From NCBI GenBank assembly GCA_037783545.1, contig JBBELK010000964.1, forward strand, positions 62,001 through 126,000: a DNA stretch of 64,000 nt. Direction: 5' to 3'. The position numbers were made by a program, and so were the translations under genes. Of this stretch, positions 32,611-44,325 are shown one piece after another. This stretch comes from Henricia sp. BOLD:AAB3569. Lineage: Eukaryota > Echinodermata > Asteroidea > Spinulosida > Echinasteridae. The stretch's first letter is position 1; every line of letters begins with the position of its first letter. The notes beneath the pieces are model-generated. The model was not told the DNA's origin, ran no database searches, and saw only the letters and a list, made by a program, of their open reading frames with translations.

Positions 32611-33080
32611 CTGCAAGTCGAAAGTCTCACTCCCAGGGGGAATAATCTTCAGTGTGAAGGCTGCATCCTGTATGACAATAACATCTTCAACCTTGGACTC
32701 ATTCTTCATGTCCGAGCCGTTTTCGGCCTCAGTCATTTCAACAATGTCTTTGGACCCCAATTCTTTGTCCTTTTCCAAATCCGCGTCCTCGCTGGTATTA
32801 TCCGAAGGCAGATCCTCGCAATTTGTTTCCGCAGTGTCACTTTGACTTGCGACAGCGACATTTTTACTGTTTGGGTCGTCGGTCGTCTCCTCAATGTGCC
32901 CGTTCAGGAATGGGGCATTTGTGTCCGAAGAGGGCGTAGTTAATACAGCATTACATTTAGCGTCCTGTAATTTGTCGTTTGGACCATTGGCTATTCCATT
33001 TGTCGTCAATGTTAAATCTGCGTCGCCGCCGCCTTGGTGGTTCATTAGGACCTTGTGACTGGTCCCATTCGGCTTTTGAG
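32611..33080 (-). CDS. CLUH: CLUH coding exon 2 (acidic tail and start of CLU-N)
   Basis: 470 bases, residues 42-198. The acceptor is CACTCACAG and the donor CAG|GTTTGT. The first codon is completed by the G from exon 1. Most of the exon is low-complexity acidic sequence rich in D, E, N, S and T (for example TNCEDLPSDNTSEDADLEKD). The last part, AFTLKIIPPGSETFDLQ, matches the first strand of CLU-N, which continues as VSPQEM in exon 3. An internal Met (MNHQGGG) could be mistaken for the start, but the open frame runs upstream to a good acceptor. Confidence 0.92.
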
Positions 33081-33424
33081 CTGTGAGTGAAAATTGAACA
33101 AAATAGCATTATAAGAATGAATAATTATGGCAAGCATCTGTTGGGGTCAATTAAAGAAGTATACACAATAAACAAAAGACATTTTGCTAAACAAATAAAG
33201 TTGTATGCAACGACATGATTTGAGACTCGAACCCTCAAATGACTTGACATGACTCAGACTTTTGGACTTGAGGCTGCCAAAAAATATGTTTTGTGCATTT
33301 TTTTGTCATTTTGGGGACCAAATTACATTTCAGCACTAAAGAAACCTTGGCCAGAGCAACATTAATGTGAGTTTCAGTGTTTAGACTTATTTTAAAATTA
33401 GCTTGAACATTTACTGTCGTGACT

Positions 33425-33548
33425 ACTTGACTTGATCCAACTTGACCAACATGCCCGACTTGACTTGGGACTCAAAGGCAGTTTGACTTGACTTGACTTG
33501 ACTTGGGACTCAAAGGCAGTTTGACTTGACTTGGGACTCGAGCAGAAG
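33425..33548. repeat. Minisatellite, CTTGACTTGGGACTC units
   Basis: CTTGACTTGGGACTCAAAGGCAGTTTGA is repeated with small changes, the complement of the 20920 family (CAAACTGCCTTTGAGTCC). It lies about 350 bp upstream of CLUH exon 2. Confidence 0.82.
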
Positions 33549-33704
33549 GAGACTCATTACAACCCCGTTAGTCCATACAGAAAATCCTGGCATCACACAA
33601 TGAAAATATATTGTAGCAGTATTTATTCTTCCTAGTTCTGAAACAAAGTGTTCCTCAAAAGTGCCCATGGCATCATGGAGCTTGTAAGCTTGAGAAAACA
33701 ATAA

Positions 33705-33850
33705 AGAAATGCTCAGTTTTAGAGGTGGGAGGAAAACCCCTACACAATTCTGTATAGGGGGGAAACCCACAGAATCAAGCAGGGACTGAGAACCCAATCC
33801 ACATATTGACCTGGATGGGATTCGAACCAGGGCCACAGAGGATGGTAAAA
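33705..33850 (-). repeat. SINE of the GGTGGGAGGAAAAC family
   Basis: Shares TCAGTTTTAGAGGTGGGAGG, GGGGGAAACCCACAGAATCA, GCAGGGACTGAGAACCCAATCC and GGGATTCGAACCAGGGCCAC with 53735-53900, and more loosely with 48255-48450. The GGATTCGAACC motif is a box B complement, so transcription would be from the minus strand. Confidence 0.8.
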
Positions 33851-34379
33851 CTCTAATGCAAATACATGTATGATCTAATAAAATGTACACGTACATGTAC
33901 ACTATATCTACGAGCACAAACATCTATTATGTAAATCTAGAGTCTACATTCGGCCCAGAAATGTACAATACATACATTGTACATATGTAGTACTACATTG
34001 TACTAACATAAGTTCATGCACTTTAACTGAACTTTTCCCAACTTCGAAAGTTCATGCACGTACACACAGATCACTTAAAAACGGTAGCCCAATACAAAGG
34101 TTTTTCACGGAAGACCGGATATGCTGACTCGCCCTACAAATGAAATATTCATATGGCATTTGGGATTGGGCCCAAAATTCACGGCACTGCTTAGCAAATT
34201 TTTCCAGTACATGTACATGTACCAGTCGAACATACCGTACTACAGACAACATGAGACTTTAGCCGGCGACCTGTTTTTTTGCTAAGCACAATTTGTCTGT
34301 GGTAAGCAGTATTTTCTGCTAAATGGTACATACAAAGTCATTTTACAAGCCAAGCTGGTTCAAACGGCCGGTGCTCATC

Positions 34380-36540
34380 CCTGGTTTCTATAGCATTGCT
34401 ACTCCCCCTGGATGGGATGCCAGTCCATCGCAGGTTTACCCCCCAGCAGTTAGTTGTGTTTCCTCAACAGGTTGTTAGCTTCCATGGTATGGAGTGACTA
34501 GGAGCATTGCTCCCCCTGGATGGGATGCCAGTTCATCACATGTTTACCCCCAGCAGTTAGTTGGGTTTCCCCAACAGGTTGTTAGTTTCAATGGCATGGA
34601 GTGACTAGGAGCATTGCCACATACCCCTGGATGGGATGACAGTCCATCACAGGTTTACCCCCAGCAGTTAGTTGGGTTCCCAACAGGTTGCTAGTTTCCA
34701 TGGCTTGGAGTGACTAGGAGCATTGCTACCCCTGGATGTGATGCCAGTCCATTGCAGGTTTACTCCCAGCAGTTAGTTTCCATGGTATGGAGTGACTAGG
34801 AGCATTGCTACTCCCCCTGGATGGGATGCCAGTCCACTGCCGGTTTACCCCAAGCAGTTAGTTGGGTTCCCAACAGGTTGCTAGTTTCCATGGCATGGAG
34901 TGACTAGGAGCATTGCTACATGACCCCTGGATGGGATGACAGTCCATTGCAGGTTTACCCCCAGCAGTTAGTTGGGTTTCCCCAACAGGTTGTTAGTTTC
35001 AATGGCATGGAGGGACTAGGAGCATTGTTACTCCCCTGGATGGGATGCCAGTCAGTCGCAGGTTACCCCCAGCAGTTAGTTGGGTTTCCCCAACAGGTTG
35101 TTAGTTTCGATGGCATAGAGTGACTAGGAGCATTGCTACTCCTCCTGGATGGGATGACAGTCCATCACAGGTTTACCCCCAGCAGTTAGTTGGGATTCCC
35201 CAACAGGTTGCTAGTTTCCATGGCATGGAGTGACTAGGAGCATTGCTACATGACCCCTGGATGGGATGCCAGTCCATCGCAGGTTTACCCCCAGCAGTTA
35301 GTTGGGTTTCCCCAACAGGTTGTTAGTTTCAATGGCATGGAGTGACTAGGAGCATTGCCACATACCCCTGGATGGGATGACAGTCCATCACAGGTTTACC
35401 CCCAGCAGTTAGTTGGGTTCCCAACAGGTTGCTAGTTTCCATGGCTTGGAGTGACTAGGAGCATTGCTACCCCTGGATGTGATGCCAGTCCATTGCAGGT
35501 TTACTCCCAGCAGTTAGTTTCCATGGTATGGAGTGACTAGGAGCATTGCTACTCCCCCTGGATGGGATGCCAGTCCACTGCCGGTTTACCCCAAGCAGTT
35601 AGTTGGGTTCCCAACAGGTTGCTAGTTTCCATGGCATGGAGTGACTAGGAGCATTGCTACATGACCCCTGGATGGGATGACAGTCCATTGCAGGTTTACC
35701 CCCAGCAGTTAGTTGGGTTTCCCCAACAGGTTGTTAGTTTCAATGGCATGGAGGGACTAGGAGCATTGTTACTCCCCTGGATGGGATGCCAGTCAGTCGC
35801 AGGTTACCCCCAGCAGTTAGTTGGGTTTCCCCAACAGGTTGTTAGTTTCGATGGCATAGAGTGACTAGGAGCATTGCTACTCCTCCTGGATGGGATGACA
35901 GTCCATCACAGGTTTACCCCCAGCAGTTAGTTGGGATTCCCCAACAGGTTGCTAGTTTCCATGGCATGGAGTGACTAGGAGCATTGCTACATGACCCCTG
36001 GATGGGATGCCAGTCCATCGCAGGTTTACCCCCAGCAGTTAGTTGGGTTTCCCCAACAGGTTGTTAGTTTCAATGGCATGGAGTGACTAGGAGCATTGCT
36101 ACCCCTGGATGGGATGCCAGTCCACTGCAGGTTTACCCCTAGCAGTTAGTTGGGTTCCCAACAGGTTGCTAGTTTCCATGGCATGGAGTAACTAGAAGCA
36201 TTGCTACTCCTGGATGGGATGCCAGTCCATCACATGTTTACCCCCAGCAGTTAGTTGGGTTTCCCCAACAGGTTGTTAGTTTCAATGGCATGGAGTGACT
36301 AGAAGCATTGCTACATGTACTTCTGGATGGGATGCAAGTCTATTGCATGTTGTTTCCCCAAAGGATGGGTAAACTTTTAGTAACTGCTGGGGGTAAACCT
36401 ACAATGGACTGGCATTCCATCCAGGAGTACCGGGTAGTTAGCTTCCATGGTATGGAGGGACTAGGAGCAATGCTACTCCCCCTGGATGGGATGCCAGTCC
36501 ATTGCAGCTTTACCCTCAGCAGTTAGTTGGGTTTCCCCAA
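34380..36540. repeat. Satellite of 106-bp monomers with a 741-bp higher-order duplication
   Basis: About twenty monomers of the pattern CTGGATGGGATGCCAGTCCA...GTTTACCCCCAGCAGTTAGT...GGAGTGACTAGGAGCATTGC. Seven monomers, one of them only about 81 bp, form a 741-bp block (34553-35293) repeated almost identically at 35294-36034. Two identical 67-codon plus-strand frames at 34920 and 35661 come from this duplication and are not genes. Confidence 0.92.
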
Positions 36541-36572
36541 CTAGTATTTGCTGTTACCCATTTATACACCTG

Positions 36573-37200
36573 CAGCCGATTTCACGAAACTTTACGCAAT
36601 TGCGTAAGTCCACTTATGCCATAAGTTATTGCGTAACTTGCGCAATAAGTTAATAAGCGTTTCACGAAAGATGCGCCACATCAGGATGTGGCGCAACTCG
36701 CCGACTTACGCCATAAAATGTGGCGTAACTTGCGCAATGGTTTTTGGTGGCGTAAGTTGGAAAAATGTGTCGTAGGACAGTGGAAAATGGCGATAATGCA
36801 GCTAGCTACACGTGCTTATTTACCGCATCGTCAACGAACTGAACCCCAGCCTTCCGTTTGTAGAAAACGGCCTTTATCGGTGAAATCTGCGACTCGACGC
36901 ATTATGACTCGCGACGGCAGCCATGATGACCGTACAAAATTTGTGAAAAACAACGACGTATGTTTTATGTACGACTATTTTATCAAGCGCAAGCATCAAA
37001 TAGTCGTTGATAAACTAGAAATTAGCCTCGTCCTAGAAGTTACAAGTGCTAAAGTGAAAAAATAAACGTTGCGCAGCTAAGAAGAGTTTCGTGAAATCGA
37101 TTTTAAGTAATTGCGCAGCTACGGCATAACTTTATGGCGTAAGTCTTGCGCCATAACCGTTTATGGCGCAAGTTACGCACTGTTTCGTGAAATCGGCTGC
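36573..37200. mobile_element. 628-bp element with CAGCCGATTTCACGAAAC ends
   Basis: CAGCCGATTTCACGAAACTT at the left and CTGTTTCGTGAAATCGGCTG at the right, with repeated TTGCGCAAGTTACGCC-type words in both arms. A plus-strand open frame of 125 codons (36688-37065, with YDYFIKRKHQIVVDKLEISL) lies inside. I do not recognise a domain with confidence; a diverged Harbinger-type N-terminus is possible but unproven. Confidence 0.78.
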
Positions 37201-37934
37201 TGGAGTACAGTAAATATGGAGTAAAGTATCTTGTCTGTCTAAGGACACAACGTCATAGCGTTGACTAGGCTGCGAACCATGGAATTATAGCCTAAAAATC
37301 TGACATGCTATCCACTGGATAACTGCATCTCCCGTTTTCTGCTAAAACCACCGTGAAATTGAGCCCTTTTTAAAATCATATGTAGTACCAGTACAAACGG
37401 TCTACAATAAATTGCTGTTTTGCTCATTTCCTGTGCTGACACAAACCTGTGATTTCCATTTGCCATTTCCACATGAGGGGAAACAGTCAATGAAAACCTC
37501 GGCCTGGGGTCGCGGAGGGCAACCTGACACATTCTGCTGATTTTAAGGGGTGAGTGAACCCACAAGTTTTCTCCCCAGAGACAAAAAACATGGTACAGTG
37601 GCCAGTAACGTTTTTAACATTACAACTTTTTGATGTCTGTTTTGATAAAATATATCTCAGTGTTTTCTACTGAATTAATCAGCTACCAGTACCGGTAGTG
37701 CACTACCACATGAATGCGACCGAACAGCATTATATATTTGCCAAAATATTTGGATAGAAAAAGTTTAATTAATAACAAATGAGACTAATTTCAATTTGAA
37801 AAAAAACCAAATACCATGGGCCTTCACAAAAAAGAATAAAGATTTTGAAGAATCCACATTTTGGAGAATCCTTTTTACATTAGACCTAATCTTGGGGGTT
37901 GTCCTGAGACGATTCCCACTTGAAATTCTCACTC

Positions 37935-38370
37935 CCACTTGAAATTCTTAAGTCGGTTCAAGTCAAGTAGTATTTATTTAAGCTAATTTCATAATGAGTC
38001 TAATCCCTGAATTTTGCATTCGTGTAGGGTATTTTTGTTGTTCTGGCCAAGAATGCTCCATTTTAAAAGAAAGCTTTAGTTCTGAAAAACAATTTGGTCC
38101 TCAAAATGACAAACCTGAGTCAATCCAAGTCAAGTCATTTGCGGTTCGAGTCTCAAGTCAAGTCATTTGCGGTTCGAGTCTCAAGTCAAGTGAAGTCATT
38201 TGCGGTTCGAGTCTCAAGCCAAGTCAGTGAAAATCAGGACATCGTGTCGTCTCAAGTCCGAGTCTCAAGTCCGAGTCCGAGTCTCAAGTCCGAGTCTCAA
38301 GTCCGAGTCTCAAGTCCGAGTCTCAAGTCCGAGTCTCAAGTCCGAGTCTCAAGTCATTACAACCCTGGAA
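37935..38370. repeat. Minisatellite, CGAGTCTCAAGTC units
   Basis: Runs of GAGTCTCAAGTCCGAGTCTC (about 13-bp period) after three longer units with CATTTGCGGTTCGAGTCTCA. Same family as 20920-21250, shorter period. It lies in CLUH intron 1. Confidence 0.87.
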
Positions 38371-38688
38371 CCTTGTATTAGTATAAAAAATTAACAAGGA
38401 ATTGGGACATATAACTTTCCTTGTAATAAGCAGAATATTTTATTAACAGTGCTCTTATTATGTACATGTATCAATTTCCAACTGTATCATTGAAGTATCC
38501 GTTTGTAAAAACAAAGTTCATTCAGACGTGACACATTGTTAACACTGGGGGAACAGTTCAATAACAGCACACATGGAAATCCGGTGGGTTAAGTAAACAA
38601 AATCTTTGCCCCAGGAGCTACAAGTACAAGTGGCTCTTCAACTAATAAATGACCAAATAACTGGGGCTGTGGAAATTTCAATAATTTA

Positions 38689-39068
38689 CTGTCCGCATTG
38701 GACTTTTTTGGGGAAAACTTACCGAGACGATGGGTACTTTTCCCATTTTTAATCCAGTGCGGACAGCCTAGGAGTCCAGCGGTTACTTTTCCTGGCCAAC
38801 TGCTGCCCATGAAAATTTAACATATAATTTTTCCCAAGACGATAAGTCCAATGCAGACACATCGAGTCGGTAAAAGCGCTCTGGAAGCGTGCGTCCGGTC
38901 CGTGAAGGTCAAACTGCGAAGTGACACTGCGCATGCTCTCCCACGGTCTCGATAACATTTTCCAGTGTCAAAAAATCCAAATGCGGACAGCAGTAAAATT
39001 TAGCCACTTTTTTATTTTACCATCGTCTCGGTAAAACCTCTCGAAACAAGTCGAATGCGGACACGGCT
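38689..39068. mobile_element. MITE family F copy 2
   Basis: CTGTCCGCATTGGACTTTTT, GAGTCCAGCGGTTACTTTTC, GAGTCGGTAAAAGCGCTCTG, CGTGAAGGTCAAACTGCGAA and CGAATGCGGACACGGCTT occur in the same order as in 31353-31784, with short deletions in the first half. Confidence 0.87.
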
Positions 39069-39561
39069 TTGGTCTGGTTTGGTGAAAAAGTGTCTAAATT
39101 CCAAATCAAACAAAAGTAGAATGATTGTACACATGTAGAAAAGAAGTAATTCTTCAAGTTTACATTTGGCAGAATATTTCCTAAAATAAGATTAAAAAAA
39201 CATCTACGAGAATATTTCTGTAATAACAAGACAAGTAATAATCTACATATTTTCTGTATAATTTTTAAAAATATAGTTTTGTACCAGTACAAGGAAACAG
39301 TCGCGTTATTTTTCTTCGCCTAAAGGAAATACCACAAGCAGTGACAGTTGTGAGATGTGTATTGAAACAAATGCCTGTTTTTGCTTGTAATTGGACCACT
39401 ATGTCAGAAATGCGATACTTATCTTTCAATTGAATAGTGCAGATGCCAAGAGATACATGTATGCGTACAAGTAGTAGAGTAGAATGTAGATAGGATAGCT
39501 ACCTATGGTACAAGGTACCGTATAGCTGAGTGGCCTAATATAGACATGGGGATGTCACGAT

Positions 39562-40098
39562 CTGGGTCTTTCAACGGTAAAGGGGGCATTTTGGCAATAC
39601 AGACCATATTTTCTAGGAAATACCTTTGTCTGGTCTCAACATAAAAGAAATAAGTTTAAGTTGTTCTGAAAAGATAACTTAGGCCCAAAAGGTAGTGTGG
39701 CAACATGCCTTTCTAAAAACCATGTGTACAAATTTATAATATACATGTACATGTACGCTCGTAACCGGGACGAACACTTGTGTTACATTTTAGGTCGTCC
39801 CAGTTACGAGCGTATATTGGAAATTTGTACACGGGCAAATTCAGCTCCACGGACACGTGGTCGTGGTCTCCACTATGGCCGTGTAAATATGGCGAAATGC
39901 TGAATGCGAGCTAGGTCACGGGCTTTACAGAAAGACATGTTGTTGCACTATTTGTAACCCTTTTTGGGCACAAGTTATCTCTTCAAAACAACTAATTTAA
40001 AAACTTATTTCTTTTATTTTGAGACCAGACAAAGGTATTTTCTGGAAAAAAAATGGTCTGTGTTGCCAAAATGTCCCCTTTACTGTGGAAAGACCCAC
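39562..40098. mobile_element. 537-bp inverted-repeat element sharing the GTGGGTCTTTCCAC terminus
   Basis: Left end CTGGGTCTTTCAACGGTAAA and right end TTTACTGTGGAAAGACCCAC are inverted, with matching inner arms (GGCATTTTGGCAATACAGAC / GTCTGTGTTGCCAAAATG). Inside is a second inverted pair, GTACGCTCGTAACCGGGACG / CGTCCCAGTTACGAGCGTA, plus a block (CAGCTCCACGGACACGTGGT) also present at 44426. Confidence 0.85.
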
Positions 40099-41094
40099 AT
40101 GCATATGGACACACTTGAATCTATTTTTTTCTGATAGTCATGATAGTGTATACAGGTCACCCCCTCATTGTCAAAAAATACAAATATTTTTCTGCCCCAT
40201 TAACCTCTGCTCTTACACTGTTTGTACATGGTAAGAGGTGCGTTTACGTGTAAACAGAGGCCACAGGGGGCGTGTCTAATCTGTTGTATTCTGATTAAAA
40301 AGCTTGAATAAACAATTTAACAAAGTTTCATCCAAATGGTTTTAAAGTTAAATTATGTGTCCAGGGGCCGTATGAAACTTAATTCAAGTGGGATACCGTA
40401 CCTCTCTTTAATCTTAGCATAAGCACCCTGTGAATATAAGTGGAGTACTTGAGTTTGTTTTCACAAACTTATACTTAAACTTTCACTTATAAGTCAAACA
40501 CTTAAAGGGCCCCTTATTTAGGATTTTTATCAATGAAATCATGCTTTAAAACCACTCTACTCGGTTAAAGTCATAAAAATCCTATTTGGAGCTCGCTTTG
40601 GGGGTTAAAACAAAGGTTTTTAGTTTTTATGCTAATGAAAATATGCATATTCATGACCAAGGTCACGATGTCACAAGAGGCAAACACAGGAAAATCACAT
40701 TCAACTGTGCACAAAAGATTCCACTTTTTTCTCAATTTTCCTGAAACTGTTGTAATCCATGGCTGTTTGAGTTTGTTTTACATTTTGCTTGCTGTAAGCC
40801 ATGACAAAACTGGGGGTAGAAACTGCAGCAATTTGCCACAAGTCCAACTTGAAGTCTTATGCTTTTTCTTAACTTTTTCCTTCTGTCTTCCTTATGTGAT
40901 GCACTCAAAACAGCGCCCTCTGTCTGTGATTTATTGCAATGAAATCTTCAAAGTTGAAAAAGGCGACCTTTTATTGATTTTACATCCAAACCAACAATAG
41001 TATGTCTTGCTGAACAAGTAATCCGTCATTATGAAGCAAAGCTTAGGCACAAAATTGTTTAGCATGTCACAGGCCCTTTAAAGCCCCTGCTCAC

Positions 41095-41256
41095 TATTAG
41101 GAATCTCGAAAATCAGAAACGTTCACAGATTTACACATAAATTACACAGTATAAACATGATGACGGTAGTAAACTTCCCCTAAAATGGTTTTGTCTGAAG
41201 TGCTATAGTCTTTGAGAAATGAGTGCGACAATAAATTTTCGTCTCATGATGCGGTT
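41095..41256. mobile_element. MITE family A copy 4, truncated
   Basis: Only the outer part is present: AGGAATCTCGAAAATCAGAA, ATAAACATGATGACGGTAG, GTCTGAAGTGCTATAGTC and TTTTCGTCTCATGA. The sequence then switches to an unrelated context, so the central array and the other end are missing. Confidence 0.75.
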
Positions 41257-42051
41257 TAGCGAAAATTGCGTACGGTTTCGTTGCATTTTTAAACACCAGT
41301 GGACAGGCTATTTTTATCTTTGAAATGTCTCACTAAAAGTGGGAAATTTGACATTTTTATGTGTGTTTCAATGAAAGGCACCGACAGCAGTTGAATAAAA
41401 AGGGCAGGGCAAGTTATTGCCGTGAAAGATTCATGATTTTGAGGGCATTGCAGCAATGTCACAGGGCACCAACGGCAACTGCCGTAGTTATTTCGAGGCC
41501 TGATTGACTAAGGGAAAAAACATTGTAATTAACAGGTATTAATTTCTCACTAATAACATTATACAGGTCACCACAGCACTGCCCATGAAAATACCTATCC
41601 AGGGAAGTAGCGATTTAGGTTCAAGGTTGAACTTGTCCTGAACTTTGGAACACTTTGCCCTGGAACTACTGGTTACGTGAATGAACTGAGTCACCCATGA
41701 CTTGAACTGTAGGCCTTGTGCACTGAACAGCATCCCGTCATACATGACAATATTTGAGTGCACAGAGCACAACTTGTACACGTGAAATCCATATGATCTA
41801 TTCGGTCAATAGTGTTACCATTACTCAGCAAAATTATGGTAAATGACGGACTAAACTAGTGAAAAAAAAATATTTTTCTGTTAAACATAATCAACTGGGG
41901 CCAATTTCACCATGCTACTTAACAGCTGATTTTGTGCTGATAGAATCATCACTATTTTATGGAGATAGAACAGCCAAACATTTAACTTTGAGGCAAAATT
42001 TGCTTAAGACAAGGTCTGACCATTGTCCATAGGTCAACACACCGGTACATG

Positions 42052-42285
42052 TATGGGGGTACTTTGTGATATTGTGGCCGAGTGGTTTAGGTCGTTGATT
42101 GCAACAGGGGTGAAAACTTGATGTTATTGGTTTGATACCCGGCCGTGGTACCCGTGCCCTTGAGCAAGGCACTTGACCACAGTTGCTCCATCCTTCAGAA
42201 GGGATGTAAAGCCATTAGTCCAGTGTGTTGTCTAACGCATTTAAAGATCCCAGAGCATTTTTTTATTTCCCGGGTGTCTCTGGCC
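42052..42285 (+). repeat. tRNA-headed SINE, second copy
   Basis: Contains TTGTGGCCGAGTGGTTTAGG (box A-like), GGTTTGATACCCGGCC (box B-like), CCCTTGAGCAAGGCACTTGACC, TTGCTCCATCCTTCAGAAGG and CCAGTGTGTTGTCTAACGC. It aligns along its length with 31868-32110. It lies in CLUH intron 1, antisense to the gene. Confidence 0.82.
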
Positions 42286-42412
42286 GAATTAAGTCCATTA
42301 AAATGACCTGGGTCATCACAAATTATTAGTCATTTAGGCCTAAAGCTGAAATCTCATTGCTAAATTCTTGTTTCATCATGCACACTTACATATACATGTA
42401 TGTAAGCCATGT

Positions 42413-43322
42413 TCACACTGGACTAATTTGGGTAAAACTTACGGAGATCTCCGAAAATTTTACAAAATTTAGTTCAATGCAGACGACAGGAAAACACCCC
42501 AAATTGTAAAGTGTCGATTGTTGTTTGTAATTTTTACTCTCCGTCGCTGTAATTTTTACGGAGCGAGCTGGGTCGCGTTAGAATTAACATTGTAGATTTT
42601 ACACCCCTGGAAAGTTCCGTGCAGACGGGCATTGTAATGTAAAACCAATAGAACACACATTGTGGTCATGTACAATGTAACTTTTGTATGGACATGAATG
42701 ATGAGGTGACACATTTTATCCAGGTTTTACGAGGCGGAGGACATTCTCACCCCGTTTACACTCGATTCGCCTTTGCCGAATCGAACTCCGCAATTTACAA
42801 AAAGGGGAGTTGAAGCCGGGTAGGCACTAAGTGTAAACGCAAAAGGTGAATTGAAAAAGGCGGTCTGATTCGCCTTTTTCAAGTCACCTTTGGGGTAGGG
42901 TTGAACCCCGCAATTGCGGGGTTGAACCCTGCAATCGTCAAGGTCGCTTGTAGTGTAAACGCTACCCGAATACAGATTCGGCAATTTGAGTGTCCTTGGG
43001 GCGGTGCCCGCAGTGTAGTAGATTTAATTGACCAATCTGGCACTAGTGCAGCAACACCAAACAGCTCACGCATGCGCTGCAGTTACATTTTGTGGTGACT
43101 TTTGCGGTTTCTGAAGCGAGTTGAAGCGATTTGGGGTGTAGTGTAAACGCAGCAAATGTTCAGTTTTGTGGTCGCAATAAAAATGCTGGATCTGTATCCA
43201 CCTTTGCCGATTCGAGTGTAAACGCGGTGTACGTTGGCCAAAAATAAATCCACGTACGAACGCACGGAAGAATGACCACGATGAAAACTTTTTACAAAAA
43301 GTAGTCGAATGCGAACAAGGCT
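42413..43322. mobile_element. 910-bp outer element related to family F, with nested inner element
   Basis: AAGCCATGTTCACACTGGAC at the left and GTCGAATGCGAACAAGGCTT at the right are inverted, with GTAAAACTTACGG-type arms. The ends have the same plan as family F with different bases. The middle is occupied by a separate inverted-repeat element (42749-43229). Confidence 0.78.
42749..43229. mobile_element. Nested 480-bp element with CCGTTTACACTCGATTCG ends
   Basis: ACCCCGTTTACACTCGATTC at the left and GATTCGAGTGTAAACGCGGT at the right, with CCTTTGCCGA arms. GTGTAAACGC occurs three more times inside, and CCCCGCAATTGCGGGG forms a short palindrome. Confidence 0.82.
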
Positions 43323-43749
43323 TTACTAGTGATTGAAAGGTTTTTCACACACAATAGAGAATTAGTGAAAACCCTTACTACATGTACCTATTGTGTGTGT
43401 AAACAAAAAGCATTAACTTTGGAGGATTCAGGACCATAGTTACATACAAATCCTTTATGCAAGACCTTTTGCTGTACATAACATGTATGTATTTTAATCA
43501 TAGGCCTTGTATGGTTTACAGTACCATGTACAGTTTACAGTACCATACATAGCCGGATACAGGAATGGAATTTATGCATACATTTATATGCAGGTGCCTG
43601 GCACTACGACATGCATGATGTAATTCCAACAGCGTATTGCATAGTATGATTTGGGCTGGCATTAATATTAACATTTTTTGATGGACTTTTTGTGCACAAC
43701 TCTAACTTCAATTAAATTATATTTCATTTAAATTTAGAGCTCAAAAGAT

Positions 43750-43885
43750 TTACTTCAAGGAGCGTGTTCAGATTTTTCAAGCAAATGAATTTTATTTTAA
43801 CCTACGTAAAACATCGTATAAAATACCTACCCAAAATTGTACTACTACCCATGGGAAGAAAACAGGAAATCTGCAATCTTCAATG
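43750..43885. mobile_element. MITE family H fragment, reversed
   Basis: AAGGAGCGTGTTCAGATTTT, ATAAAATACCTACCCAAAAT, CCCATGGGAAGAAAACAGGA and AATCTGCAATCTTCAAT are the complement of the family H right half (ATGGATAGTATTTTGGG...). The left half is missing. Confidence 0.7.
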
Positions 43886-44325
43886 TAAAAGCAAGGTATT
43901 TTAAGAAGGCTAAAAGTGACTCTTTTATGTTAACTTTTGGACGGGAAGACGTCACTTTAAGTCGTTTTTCAAAAACATGGCATACTCCATCGCATCGGTT
44001 TGCATGTGTTTAGAAATCAGTCAGTATAGTCAGTTTGCATGTGTTTAGAAATCTCATGTTACAGTCAAACTCAAACTTTGAAAAACATACCATAACACGC
44101 AGATTGTTTTCCTCTCACAAATTCTGTGCAATGATCGGTTTTTCCAATGAATCTTCCAAACAGCAGAACGAGTGTCAAACGTGCATATTTTACACCATTG
44201 TATTGAAAATATGGCGATCTGATAGGGCGCCCTAAGCAGCGTACCGGTAGCCAGGGTTCTCTCCATAGGGGAGACTGGGGGGTTTGGATGTTACTGTGGA
44301 AGTCTTTTTGCAGGAAATTGCACTT

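Noticed and set aside
34920-35864. Two identical 67-codon frames
   Set aside because: They are translations of the 741-bp satellite duplication; the frame drifts between monomers.
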